A DNA stretch of 64,000 nt from Ligilactobacillus salitolerans (GCF_003864415.1 NZ_BFFP01000007.1:1-64000); one strand, 5' to 3'. Positions 1 to 8,392 are shown, numbered from the stretch's first letter. The notes: a model not told the origin generated them from the sequence alone. Numbers and translations: made by a program.

Positions 1-100
1 TTTGATCAATGCGAAACTGCATCGCCTTTTGAGACTTAACCTCATTCGTTGATCTAGGACCATCAATTTTAACTTGGACAAAATCATGCTTGTTATCCAA
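1..100 (-). CDS. Hypothetical protein, N-terminal part only (runs off left edge)
   Basis: A reading frame starts with TTG (complement of 98-100) and stays open to the window edge. An AGGTGA-type ribosome site lies about six bases upstream. The visible product begins MDNKHDFVQVKID and is hydrophilic, with no signal peptide. I do not recognise the family from 33 residues. It follows the metallo-beta-lactamase-fold gene on the same strand at a distance of about 50 bp, so it could be co-transcribed with it. The start is supported by the ribosome site only. Confidence 0.4.
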   Translation of the reverse strand, partial: MDNKHDFVQVKIDGPRSTNEVKSQKAMQFRIDQ

Positions 101-149
101 AAAATCACCTCATCTCATTTGATAAGGCAATTATATTAAATCTGGTTTT

Positions 150-1159
150 TTATTTAAATACGTCCCGCTGGGCACTGCTTACGATCATACAGATCATTGC
201 ATGGTGGTAAACATATGCTGTGCCGCGTTTCTTGCCGTCAACATAATACTTGTGAGATTTAGCGGTACCAGCCTTGATCTGCTTGGTCAGTGTGATCATG
301 TCTTTCAAGTACTGCATAGTCATTGGCTTGTTGTCAGGCGTGTACTTGGGACCGCGTTTCTTGTTGGCAGGATCAGCTTGCCACTTATGACCAGGCATGA
401 AAAGCGGGTCTTTTTGATCCTTGACTTGAGCATAGAGGTGATTCAAAGTTTTTTGGTAGGTGTTGAGGTTTTTCTTATCAAATAACCAGACGAAGGTCGA
501 ACCGATCGAATCACCGCTCGCAATCAAACTATGCTGCTGATCGACATAGGTCACACTGCCAGGGGTGTGGGCTGGAGTTTCCAAGACTGTGAACTTGAAA
601 TTCCCCAGATCAAGCACATCTCCTTCTTTGACCCAGGAGTAGTTATTGGAGTAGTGCTGACCTTTGATCTTATCTTTTGCAGGATAGTAGATCGTATTGG
701 CTTTGAACAAAGCTAGCTGGCCAGTATGGTCCTCATGGTTATGGGTCACCGCGATTTCTAACGGGGTGGTCCCACGCAGTTTGTTGACGATCGCTGCTAA
801 TTCTTTGCGCGCCTTGATATTCTTGTTGCCGCCGTCGATCAGGAGTGCCCTGTTACTGCCCTTGATCAAATACATGCTTGCTGGGTTAATGTCTTTTTTA
901 CCACCCGGCGAATTGGAATAATCGTTGAGATGGTAAATATTATCACGTAATTTATCAACTGAATAATAACCCTCGACTTTGGTTTCACTGTCTTTTTTGG
1001 AATCTTTACCTTGCCGGAAAATTTCGGAGCATGGGTGATCACCTGTGCTTGACTGGCATTACTTGAAAAGAGAAACATGAGCGAGCAGAAAATGATCGTC
1101 GAAAAAATAACTAGCAGAATTTTACTTGGACTGGATCTTTTCGTAGGTAAAGTTTGCAT
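150..1159 (-). pseudogene. Secreted metallo-beta-lactamase-fold hydrolase, frameshifted
   Basis: The N-terminal part (866-1159) has a signal peptide: basic start, hydrophobic core FSTIIFCSLMFLF, then an Ala-rich cleavage region SNASQAQ. The C-terminal part (up to 875 and open further upstream in its own frame) carries the metal-binding motif HNHEDHTG, a second motif ETPAHTPGS, a GDS motif and a late PGH motif, as in the metallo-beta-lactamase fold. The two parts join if the reading frame slips by -1 at the A6 run whose complement is at 993-998, where the mRNA reads A-AAA-AAG. The joined protein would be about 330 residues, exported, acting on an unknown ester or amide. A cre box lies upstream. 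Either a disabling mutation, a base-call error in a homopolymer, or less likely a recoding site; sequence alone cannot tell. No adjacent gene suggests the substrate. Confidence 0.7.
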
Positions 1160-1270
1160 GATTTATCCGCTTCCTTTCAGCTGACATGTGACGGACACAA
1201 TTGCTTGATATTCTTGCAAATAACGGCCCCCTCTATGGCTTTGATCAGTTCAAATATAGCATTCTTTTTA

Positions 1271-1284
1271 TGAAAGCGATAACA
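1271..1284. promoter_or_regulatory. Candidate cre box (CcpA site)
   Basis: The sequence TGAAAGCGATAACA fits the catabolite-responsive element consensus TGNAANCGNWNNCW at every fixed position. On the minus strand a TATATT-like -10 element follows it, so the box overlaps the expected -35 region of the frameshifted metallo-beta-lactamase gene. That position would give repression by CcpA. The rest of 1160-1465 holds only this promoter region and the terminator of the next gene. Confidence 0.55.
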
Positions 1285-1358
1285 TTTCGTACTAGAAAGA
1301 ACTAGTTAAAAGGAAAGGTTGGAATTAACGATCGAGGTTTATTCTTGCTTTCTTTGCT

Positions 1359-1390
1359 TAAAAAAAGAGCCCCCATTAGCGGATGCTCTT
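1359..1390 (-). terminator. Intrinsic terminator after the small gene at 1466-1789
   Basis: On the minus strand the AGAGC arm pairs with GGCTCT around a G/C-rich loop and is followed by seven T. It lies about 75 bp beyond the stop codon of the small gene. Confidence 0.6.
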
Positions 1391-1465
1391 CTTTGTTAAC
1401 TAAGATTTTTTGAAATCATGTGAAGCCAACAAATCAAATGTTTTTTTGCTGATACGTATGAAGAT

Positions 1466-1789
1466 TTAAACTTCGAGGATCTGCTCGATCTTCTCTTTAT
1501 CAGCGGCACTCGCTGTCAGCCAGGCACCTTCTAATGTTGATTGAGCAGCATGCTTGCCCATTGCTGCTGCCCAGCAGTTAGGATGTTTCAAGTTCTGGTA
1601 AGTCTTCAGTGCAGAAAGAATCTCTTCGTGCTGGCGCTTTGCCTGGATAGCCTCGATTTGTTCTAACAGCGCTGGATCCTGTGCGGCTTGCTTGATCAGT
1701 TCCAAGTCTTTATTCGAGATATCTGGTCTTTGCACTGCCTTCTTAAAGCCGTACTGTTCCAACAACAAAAGCCGTAATTCGTTTTCCAT
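1466..1789 (-). CDS. Small protein of unknown function under a structured leader
   Basis: The 107-residue product begins MENELRLLLLEQYGF and is mainly helical and charged, with no signal peptide or membrane segment. I do not recognise the family. The start was chosen because a GGAGG site sits seven bases upstream; an upstream in-frame ATG lies inside the leader and lacks such a site. The gene follows a ~180-nt leader with its own promoter and an internal terminator hairpin (1797-2012), so its expression is probably set by conditional termination. A decayed homologue with the same leader lies at 3835-4044: it keeps recognisable blocks matching ISNKDLELIKQAAQD and WAAAMGKHAAQ. The duplication of gene plus leader suggests the two work as a unit. 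Function unknown. Confidence 0.7.
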   Translation of the reverse strand: MENELRLLLLEQYGFKKAVQRPDISNKDLELIKQAAQDPALLEQIEAIQAKRQHEEILSALKTYQNLKHPNCWAAAMGKHAAQSTLEGAWLTASAADKEKIEQILEV

Positions 1790-1796
1790 AATAATG

Positions 1797-1977
1797 CCTC
1801 CATGTTTTACGTCACTTGGACTTAATGTCAAATAAAAACCGTGCTCGGTATACGAACACGGTTAAGTAGTGACGTATATCCGTTTACAGGGAAGCACCTT
1901 ACCAAAAGGCAGGTTGCTACTAGGTCATCGTGTGTAACCACTCGCTAGTTCTTGATATAACACAGAATTTAATTGTT
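1797..1977 (-). promoter_or_regulatory. Structured leader RNA, copy A
   Basis: Read on the minus strand, the leader contains a hairpin ACCUGCC-UUUU-GGUAAGGU, then an ACGUCAC segment that can pair with GUGACGU about 60 nt later, enclosing a strong terminator hairpin (ACCGUG...CACGGU followed by UUUUUAUUU). The gene's GGAGG site comes right after. The same 180-bp sequence recurs at 4050-4227 with few changes. In the small hairpin the loop-side pairs change together (CC-UUUU-GG here, CCC-UU-GGG in copy B). I do not recognise a known riboswitch class, T-box or ribosomal-protein leader. A cis-acting attenuator is the simplest reading; an independent small RNA ending at the terminator is possible. 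Confidence 0.6.
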
Positions 1978-1983
1978 GACTCT

Positions 1984-2012
1984 ATAATACCTCAAAAGAA
2001 AGAGTGTGTAAA
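1984..2012 (-). promoter_or_regulatory. Promoter of leader copy A
   Basis: On the minus strand TTTACA (-35) and TATTAT (-10) are separated by 17 bases. The second leader copy keeps the same arrangement at 4234-4262, which supports it as the real promoter. Confidence 0.6.
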
Positions 2013-2143
2013 TTGAAATTTTTAAAAGAAGATCGCAACTTTTTCGACAAACTTGATACAAGGGAGAAAAGTACTCTGATTCAGTTGAGCGGCTGCTTGT
2101 AGTTTTGATAACTGGATGCGATCGTTTTTGAATGTACTGAAGT

Positions 2144-2383
2144 CTAGTAATCATATGCAAAGGTCAGCGCAAGGGCAATGATAATAATCAAAAGCCACAT
2201 TAGCTTGCTTTTATCATTCACAGCACGACGGAGTGCATTAAACTTCTGGTCGGACATTTCTTTCCTATTTTTGGCACGATAATCTTCTTCAAATTGTAAA
2301 TTTCTTGCTTCACCACGAAATGAAATAGCAACTATGACCCAGCTTAAAAATGCGACTACTAAAATAATCTTAGCTAATAAGAT
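2144..2383 (-). CDS. Small two-helix membrane protein with no standard start codon
   Basis: A frame of 80 codons encodes two hydrophobic segments, LLAKIILVVAFLSWVIVAIS and LMWLLIIIIALALTFAY, around a charged middle with RNLQFEEDYRAKNRKEMSDQ. It has no ATG, GTG or TTG before the first helix. An AAAAGGAGGA ribosome site overlaps the end of the preceding TPM-like gene and sits eight bases before an ATC codon, where ATG would be expected. The product would be co-translated with the TPM-like membrane protein upstream. Either an ATC start or a start codon lost by one base change. The family is not recognised. Confidence 0.5.
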   Translation of the reverse strand: MLLAKIILVVAFLSWVIVAISFRGEARNLQFEEDYRAKNRKEMSDQKFNALRRAVNDKSKLMWLLIIIIALALTFAYDY

Positions 2384-2398
2384 GATATTTTCCTCCTT

Positions 2399-3247
2399 TT
2401 AATAAGAATCATCGTGCCAGTCATCATGGTAATCACCATACATGTCATCATAATACCCCCGTTCTGACCAACCGCCATACCAGCCCATGTCGCTGCCAAA
2501 ATCTGGAATGTCAGTCGATCTTTCACCAAACCGGAGAACTAACCAAATGATCATTAAGGGTGAAGTTGCTAGCAAAGCAATAGCAAATTTTTCGAGAAAT
2601 GTGACCCAAGGGCGCTGGCTTTCAACAGGCTTATCTCGCTGACTTAGTTTCAGCTGTTGCTTATTGATCCTAGTTGCAATCTTAAATACACCCTTGGCTT
2701 GGCTAGAGCTTGAGTTATTTAGTTGGTGTTTGTGCCCAAAATTCAGCTTTTGCCAGTTCCACTTATTATATTTTCCGCTGGTGAAGCTGCTGGCAGCAAA
2801 GGTCAGTGAATTTTTTTCAGGGATAAAAACTAAAACATTCTCATATTTACGTACAGCTTGTGCTGCTCCAAGTCCCTTATAATATCCAGTGCTGTCAGTG
2901 CTTTTTTTGTCTACAATTGTTTTTTGGATATATCCAGCAGGATTTTCAGGATCATTAAAATCTTTAAAGTCCATATATTTTGGAGGAAATTCAAAGTCAG
3001 CCCCCATTTTTTTAGGACTTAAGATAAAAATTTTTGTAATTTGGTGCTGTTTACTGTCAGCTAGCTCGTCATTTTGTTTTTCTAACCTATCAATTTGATC
3101 TTGGCTAAAAAATTCACGGTCCTGATAGATATGAGGTGAAACGTTGCCGTGTGTTGGCGGGGCTTGTGCTTTGACTATTTGCGGCAAAATGTACCAGCTA
3201 GTCAATAATACTAAAAATGACAACCAAAATTTTAAAGTGCGCTTCAC
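2399..3247 (-). CDS. TPM-domain-like secreted/membrane-anchored protein
   Basis: The 282-residue product starts at a GTG with AGGGGG nine bases upstream. It has an N-terminal signal sequence (WLSFLVLLTSWYILPQ, then QAQA), an extracellular domain of about 150 residues, one transmembrane helix near residue 225 (FAIALLATSPLMIIWLVLRF), and a short cytoplasmic tail rich in Asp, Tyr and Gly. The outer domain starts with a YQDREFFSQDQIDRLEKQN stretch and later has GAAQAVRKYENVLVFI, the layout of TPM/YgcG-type domains, but the match is by pattern only. It heads a run of minus-strand genes with the small membrane protein right behind it. The usual TPM substrate is unknown in most bacteria. Confidence 0.5.
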   Translation of the reverse strand: MKRTLKFWLSFLVLLTSWYILPQIVKAQAPPTHGNVSPHIYQDREFFSQDQIDRLEKQNDELADSKQHQITKIFILSPKKMGADFEFPPKYMDFKDFNDPENPAGYIQKTIVDKKSTDSTGYYKGLGAAQAVRKYENVLVFIPEKNSLTFAASSFTSGKYNKWNWQKLNFGHKHQLNNSSSSQAKGVFKIATRINKQQLKLSQRDKPVESQRPWVTFLEKFAIALLATSPLMIIWLVLRFGERSTDIPDFGSDMGWYGGWSERGYYDDMYGDYHDDWHDDSY

Positions 3248-3337
3248 AATGTTTTCCCCCTAAATCTTAGATTTGATATGTAACCCGTTAAAAAGCATCA
3301 CGGGCAGAAATTAGAGCATTCGATACCTAAACAGATA

Positions 3338-3784
3338 TTATTGTTGTGTGCTGGCTTGATAGTCTTGTAAATATTTTTGATAATCTATTTCCTCAAAATA
3401 GCTGTAAAAGTCATGTCCTTCAGGATAATACGGAGTGGTCATCAAGATGGAAAAGTCCATTTCTTCAGGATGAACAGCAGGTCCACCAATATAATAGTCC
3501 TGATTTAGTTCTTGGGCTAAGTATGTTTCTCGTAATGCTGGGTCATTTTGGCTTTTTTGATAATAAAAAGACCCATATAGAGCAAAAGCATCAGTTTGTA
3601 AACCGTCTATTTCTTCAATAATAATGTTTTTTTGTGAATTTGGGGCGAGACTTTTGAGTTCTGTTAATTTCTCTTCGTTTCTCGTCAATTCTAACTCAAC
3701 TTGGTATATTTGATTATTATTTTTCAAACGATAGACAGGTGCAGGTAAGGGACAGTTTCCATAACCAGTTTGTAAATTATTCAT
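3338..3784 (-). CDS. Hypothetical acidic protein
   Basis: The 148-residue product begins MNNLQTGYGNCPLPAP and is rich in Glu, Asp, Tyr and Gln, with no signal peptide or membrane segment. It contains YYIGGPAVHPEEMDF and a C-terminal EEIDYQKYLQDYQ. I do not recognise the family. It lies about 90 bp upstream of the TPM-like gene on the same strand and could share a transcript with it. An AGAAAG-type ribosome site precedes the ATG. Confidence 0.55.
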   Translation of the reverse strand: MNNLQTGYGNCPLPAPVYRLKNNNQIYQVELELTRNEEKLTELKSLAPNSQKNIIIEEIDGLQTDAFALYGSFYYQKSQNDPALRETYLAQELNQDYYIGGPAVHPEEMDFSILMTTPYYPEGHDFYSYFEEIDYQKYLQDYQASTQQ

Positions 3785-3834
3785 GACAAAACTTCTTTCT
3801 ATAAATTATTTGAAACGATCAAATAGGGAAATTG

Positions 3835-4044
3835 CTATTGTTTATTTGTTACTAAATTTGCTGCCCCTTGTTTTGGCAAGGCCGCCAATCGAGTATCTGC
3901 GTAATTTTGCTTGAGAATGGCAGCTTCTACGTTACTTTAGTTGTGCATTATCTGTAGTCTTTTTTAGCAATGACAGATCTTTGTAAGAAATATTTGATCT
4001 TGCAATCAAACCGTCCGTAATTCATCAGCAAATATGTTCTTCAC
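3835..4044 (-). pseudogene. Decayed paralogue of the small gene at 1466-1789
   Basis: A GTG with GGAGG five bases upstream opens a frame reading MKNIFADELRTV before a stop. In the next frame NISYKDLSLLKKTTDNAQLK resembles ISNKDLELIKQAAQDPALLE of the intact gene, and later, back in the first frame, DTRLAALPKQGAANL resembles NCWAAAMGKHAAQS. At least two frameshifts and several stops separate these blocks. The leader in front (4050-4227) is nearly unchanged, so the regulatory part is better conserved than the gene. Confidence 0.55.
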
Positions 4045-4049
4045 AAGTT

Positions 4050-4227
4050 CCTCCATGTTTTACGTCACTTGGACTTAATGACAAATAAAAACCGTGCTCG
4101 GTATACGAACACGGTTAAGTGACGTATATCCGTTTACAGGGAAGCACCTTACCCAAGGGCAGGTTGCTACTAGGTCATCGTGTGTAACCACTCGCTAGTT
4201 CTTGATATAACACAGAATTTAATTGTT
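4050..4227 (-). promoter_or_regulatory. Structured leader RNA, copy B
   Basis: This is the second copy of the leader at 1797-1977, three bases shorter and otherwise nearly identical from the promoter-proximal TTAATTG block to the GGAGG site. It keeps the small hairpin (ACCUGCCC-UU-GGGUAAGGU), the terminator hairpin with its U tract and the flanking ACGUCAC/GUGACGU pair. It now leads into a decayed gene. If it is still transcribed it could act as a small RNA ending at the terminator. Confidence 0.6.
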
Positions 4228-4233
4228 AGCTTT

Positions 4234-4262
4234 ATAGTACCTCTAAAGAAATGGTTTGTAAA
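4234..4262 (-). promoter_or_regulatory. Promoter of leader copy B
   Basis: TTTACA and TACTAT on the minus strand with a 17-base spacer, matching the arrangement in front of copy A. The sequence between this promoter and the dehydrogenase start at 4440 shows nothing else I can name. Confidence 0.55.
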
Positions 4263-4439
4263 TTGAAATTTAAAGAGAAGGCGATTGTCTCGGCAAACTT
4301 GGTTCAAGGGAAACGGTTGCTTTGATTCAATCGAGCAGCTGTTGGTATTTCTGATCAAATAAAACATAGTTGAAAGTTTTGTTCTTCTGTGAGAAGTAGA
4401 ATTTACCTTATTCAACTCCTATAATAAGAACAAAAAGGA

Positions 4440-5435
4440 GTGGTTACCATCAAGATCGTAATTGCTGACTATCAAGGCTCCATGATGCCGACCCACAAGC
4501 TGGAACAAGCAGTCTTGCAAGCTGGACTGCCAGACGCGCAAGTCGTGGTTTATGAGTATCATGATGAAATGAAGGATGAATTTTACCAAATAATGGCTGA
4601 TGTGGACGCGCTTTTGACTGGTTTTATTCATGTGGATGCTGAACTACTAGCACACGCAGCTCAACTCAAAGTGGTATCTGTTAACGCGACCGGATATGAT
4701 AACGTTGATCTGGACGCTGCCCGAGTAAGCGGAGTTGGAGTGGCTTGTATAGGCGAGTACTGCACGGAAGATGTGGCTGAGTTTACGTTGACACAGATGT
4801 TAGCGTTAGTTAAAAACGTGCAGGCCTATGTTCAAGATGTCGAAGAACGTCAGAATTGGAACTATGCTTATGCAGCACCAAGGCCGCGTTTGTCTGAGCT
4901 GACCTTAGGAATTTTTGGTCTGGGCAAAATTGGGTTGTGCGTGGCACAAAAAGCGCGAGCACTTGGCATGCGCGTGTTGGCTTATGATCCATATACGATT
5001 CAGGCTGAAGCTGCCAGACAGAGCGGCGTCAAGCTCTGTGCGACTGCCAGCGAGGTTTTGACAAAATCAGATGTTATCACTAATCATATGAATTTGAATG
5101 AAACCAATGTCGACTTTTTTGATGCGGCTAAATTTGGGCAAATGGCACGCCAGCCCTATTTTTTAAACATGGCGAGAGGCGGCTGCGTTGTAGAAAGAGA
5201 TTTGGTCCATGCGCTTGATTCCGGACAGCTGAAGGGTGCGGCACTGGATGTGCTAGCAGACGAACAACCGCGACTAGCCGGTCATCCTTTGCTGGGGCGG
5301 GAAAATGTCCTCGTTACTCCGCATGCAGCTTTTTACTCGCAGACTTCACTCAAAAAACTACAGGAGATCTCCTGCCAAAACATTGTCCATTACCTGAAAG
5401 GGGAAACCGACTTAGTTTTCAAGCTGGTTAAATAG
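4440..5435 (+). CDS. D-isomer-specific 2-hydroxyacid dehydrogenase
   Basis: About 330 residues with the family's two-domain layout. The NAD-binding domain has the Rossmann motif GIFGLGKIG near residue 160, then the conserved block PYFLNMARGGCVVERDLVHA with the Arg of the active site, ALDVLADEQPR with the catalytic-region Glu, and TPHAAFYS with the catalytic His. It reduces a 2-keto acid to the D-hydroxy acid with NADH, or the reverse; the substrate cannot be read from the sequence. The start is odd. The AAAGGAG site directly abuts the GTG at 4440, while the usual start position for the family (KIVIADYQ) has ATC at 4449, eight bases after the site. It stands alone, with a terminator behind it. 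Confidence 0.85.
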   Translation: MVTIKIVIADYQGSMMPTHKLEQAVLQAGLPDAQVVVYEYHDEMKDEFYQIMADVDALLTGFIHVDAELLAHAAQLKVVSVNATGYDNVDLDAARVSGVGVACIGEYCTEDVAEFTLTQMLALVKNVQAYVQDVEERQNWNYAYAAPRPRLSELTLGIFGLGKIGLCVAQKARALGMRVLAYDPYTIQAEAARQSGVKLCATASEVLTKSDVITNHMNLNETNVDFFDAAKFGQMARQPYFLNMARGGCVVERDLVHALDSGQLKGAALDVLADEQPRLAGHPLLGRENVLVTPHAAFYSQTSLKKLQEISCQNIVHYLKGETDLVFKLVK

Positions 5436-5444
5436 AAAAGAGGC

Positions 5445-5477
5445 AGTTGTCATGAAATTTTGACGACAACTTGTTTT
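5445..5477 (+). terminator. Terminator of the 2-hydroxyacid dehydrogenase gene
   Basis: AGTTGTC pairs with GACAACT across a 13-base loop and is followed by TGTTTT. It lies 10 bp after the stop codon. Confidence 0.5.
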
Positions 5478-5983
5478 AAAATCCGGTAAAGTCAACAATA
5501 TCTTTCAAACTTTCGCTATTGTTGCTGAAGGTTCTCAGGAGTATAATTGCCAAGTACTAGACATAAATATACGAATGTAGAATAACTATTTCAACGAATA
5601 TAAATAATTGGACACCAGTTTTGAAGATGTTGGGCATCTTTTTTGATTTTGGAAACAACATTTGAGCATTTCACACGTAATATAGGTTATTCTATTTTTA
5701 ATTTTAAACTAAATGTACTATATTAAAGTTTATGCTTAATTTTTTAATTAATAATAAAGGTATATAACTTTGATAGCATTTATTTAAAATAGGTGAATCT
5801 GGTTAGCCAGATAGTATAATTAAATCATGGCTGAATAATATTAGTCTGAAAATTCCAGAGTTAAATAATGAGTGGGTAGAAATATATAAAATAATACAAA
5901 CTGTACTCTTGTTGCTGAGACAAGTAAATTGCATGAAGAAATGATATAGGAATGTATCGGTTTTGCATTGGGGGAGTGACTTT
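5478..5983 (+). other. AT-rich junction upstream of the defence island
   Basis: No intact gene is visible in these 500 bases. A small hairpin with a T tract (GATG-TTGGG-CATC then TTTTTT) ends near 5643. Around 5824-5943 a frame of about 40 codons without a start reads like a protein end (SWLNNISLKIPELNNEWVEI) and may be a gene remnant. Base composition changes here from the mixed composition of the dehydrogenase to the very AT-rich island. No convincing promoter for the island could be fixed, although a TATAAT occurs near 5812. Confidence 0.4.
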
Positions 5984-8392
5984 TTGAAAGAAAAAAAAAT
6001 AAATGCAGATGATTTTCCTGAGGAGAGACAGAAAAAGCTAATAAGACTTTTTACAAGTTCTGAAGAAAGGCGAATTATTGATTATGACCTGCTGAATGAA
6101 GTTGCCCAAAAAGGAGAAAAGAACGATAAATTGGCATATTTAGGTATCAGCGATAAAAGCTATTCATATATTATTGCATATATTTGCTTACTAACTTTAT
6201 ATTCGAACTTGAGGGATCATGACAAGAATGTTGCGGTAGAAGACCTAAAAGTTGGAGCAAGAGTTATATATAATAATAAATATTATATATACAAGGGTAA
6301 ATCTGAGAAATTTGATGATTTTTTTGTGCTTGAAGAAAGTAACAGAAAAAAGAATAAGGTAACAACAGAAATTGGTAAAGCAAATTTTAAAAATATTATG
6401 ATTGCCGATATTAATAAACAACGCTCTTTAAAAAATTATAGACAAAAAATAGCTAAAAAATTAAACGTTGAAAATCCCAGTATGAATAATAAACATAAAA
6501 TATTAATATTAATAAATAAGAATCAGGCTCTCGATTTATTAAAAAGAAAAATAAAAATTGACCAGGGAATTGGAATTGGTACCATTTTTAGTGGAGGTTA
6601 TTTAAATGGCTCTGGTGAAATTGAAACAATGTCAGGTCTAGGACACGCAGAATCTAGTTATATTGTTTTTTCATCTGACTTATTTACTGCCAATGAATAT
6701 CTTATGAATAACTCGACGATGAAATTTAAAGCGGTATATGTTTTTGGTAATTTATTTGTAAGTGATGGTAATATTGGTGACTTTTCTGTATTACTTGAAT
6801 TATGTAAAGAAAAGAAGGTCGGATTTAATTTCTTTGGAGATTTCCATTCGTTTTTAAATGAAAATTTCATTAATAAGATTCGTTCATTTGATAATATTAT
6901 TTACAACGTTAAGAAGCCGGGAGAGTGCGAACAAGATATTATTTTTGAGAAAATTAACGTTCCTACTGAAATACAGAGTAATGTAGCTGAACTTAATAAT
7001 TTTCTTATCGTATTCGAAGATAATGGACAGAAACTCTTGCAAGGAATGCTATTGAAATTTAAACAATTGCTCTTTAGTGGGGCAACCAGTGAGAGATTAG
7101 AAAGATTATCTGAACTTATTTTTGAAAAATTAAATCGTTCTTCTTTGTTAGTTGAAACGCAATTGTCAGAAACATTTGAAAAACTTGTAAAGTTTAACGG
7201 ATTTGAATTGATTTGTGATCGTATACATAGTTATGTGAATGGCTTTCAAAATATCTTAATTGTGGTTCATAAAGATAATTTGGCGACTTTTAGGCAAAAA
7301 TTTAAAAATCTGGCATTCATACATTTTGCTTCTTATGGTCAAAAAGTATCTGAGTCTTATTCTGAAGCAACAACTATGTTGTTGGTGTCTCCGAACAAAA
7401 AGCAAAGAAGAAAGTGGCTTTATACGAGTATTTATAAAAAAGGAGTTGTTCTTTCGTTTTCACCCAACGAAAAATTCCAAAATATTTCTTTGAAAAATGA
7501 TGTGAGAATTTTAGGAAAGATAAAAGGTTTTGAGGGGGTTTCTGAAATTTGGCAGCTTCCTTATGTAACAAAGCATTTGAAGTTAGCTAAACAAAATAAT
7601 TTATCGTTAATAGATGATAAGAAAAATGTAGACCAAATCAATGAAATAGACGATCTAATGGCTGAAGAAATCGGGTTAAAAGTTGATCAACTTGTACAAA
7701 ATAAAATAGATAATGGCACAGTTGATGTAGTTGTGGTCATCAAACTATCAAATAATGGCATTATCTATGGAACCGAGTTTGGTGAAGTTCTAATAATAAA
7801 AAATGACACTTTGCGTAAAAAACGCATAAAAAAATTAAATCCAGGTGATGTGGTTTTTGAATCAAGGATGCCATATTCTGACGTTGCTTATAGAAAGCAC
7901 TTTTCTGAATGCTATTATGACGCTGATAAACCTGAAAATAAGGATGAACAGTTGGATTTTTATTGGAAGAGTAGCTTGATTAAATACTTGGCTAAAAATG
8001 ATATATCAGTATATAAAATGAAAGAACTATTTGCAGAACAGAAATATAAAAAATCTATTGGCTTTTTTCAGAGTTGGTCAAAGATAAAAAGAATGCCCAT
8101 GTTACCACATGATATAGAATTTATTTCTACAGTTGGAAAAATTGTAAAGGATCCAGATATTGAGGAAAATCCAAACAAGTATTATCAATCCAGCAAGAGA
8201 GTAAAGGAAGCTTTTAGTTCTAAGCGAGATGAATATCTCAATTCATTGGACAACAGTTTAGTGGCTGCTATTGAGGAAAGTATGGATAATGAAGCTAGGA
8301 AAGAAAAAGTAATTCTGAGCAGCAGGCAAAAGATTAGTAATTTTTCAAGAGATAAGACAAATAAGCTTATTTGGGGTGAATTTAATGGTTGA
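5984..8392 (+). CDS. drmE: DrmE-like protein of a class 2 DISARM system
   Basis: The 802-residue product has no motif I can name with certainty. It is assigned to DrmE because class 2 DISARM loci carry a gene of about this size directly in front of drmA, and because the other three genes here are recognisable DISARM genes. The first half contains alternating strand/helix segments such as KAVYVFGNLFVSDGNIG and KKVGFNFFGDF. The C-terminal part is Lys-rich and helical. The start is TTG at 5984 with GGGGGAG seven bases before; a TTG 21 bases upstream lacks a site. The stop overlaps the drmA start by 8 bp, so translation is coupled. Codon use is much more AT-rich than in the flanking metabolic genes, which points to transfer. 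Confidence 0.6.
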   Translation: MKEKKINADDFPEERQKKLIRLFTSSEERRIIDYDLLNEVAQKGEKNDKLAYLGISDKSYSYIIAYICLLTLYSNLRDHDKNVAVEDLKVGARVIYNNKYYIYKGKSEKFDDFFVLEESNRKKNKVTTEIGKANFKNIMIADINKQRSLKNYRQKIAKKLNVENPSMNNKHKILILINKNQALDLLKRKIKIDQGIGIGTIFSGGYLNGSGEIETMSGLGHAESSYIVFSSDLFTANEYLMNNSTMKFKAVYVFGNLFVSDGNIGDFSVLLELCKEKKVGFNFFGDFHSFLNENFINKIRSFDNIIYNVKKPGECEQDIIFEKINVPTEIQSNVAELNNFLIVFEDNGQKLLQGMLLKFKQLLFSGATSERLERLSELIFEKLNRSSLLVETQLSETFEKLVKFNGFELICDRIHSYVNGFQNILIVVHKDNLATFRQKFKNLAFIHFASYGQKVSESYSEATTMLLVSPNKKQRRKWLYTSIYKKGVVLSFSPNEKFQNISLKNDVRILGKIKGFEGVSEIWQLPYVTKHLKLAKQNNLSLIDDKKNVDQINEIDDLMAEEIGLKVDQLVQNKIDNGTVDVVVVIKLSNNGIIYGTEFGEVLIIKNDTLRKKRIKKLNPGDVVFESRMPYSDVAYRKHFSECYYDADKPENKDEQLDFYWKSSLIKYLAKNDISVYKMKELFAEQKYKKSIGFFQSWSKIKRMPMLPHDIEFISTVGKIVKDPDIEENPNKYYQSSKRVKEAFSSKRDEYLNSLDNSLVAAIEESMDNEARKEKVILSSRQKISNFSRDKTNKLIWGEFNG

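Noticed and set aside
1797-1977. Leader as a T-box, SAM, lysine or TPP riboswitch
   Set aside because: The conserved sequences of these classes (for example AGGGUGGNACCGCG of T-boxes or CUGAGA of TPP) are absent.
1969-2160. Open frame in the upstream part of leader copy A, and a similar one at 4170-4415
   Set aside because: They cross the promoter and leader on the minus strand without ribosome sites and differ between the two copies by stops and shifts.
5600-5645. Left end of an IS element near the defence island (TTGGACACC text)
   Set aside because: Too short to assign, and no matching right end was found; only the small hairpin is certain.
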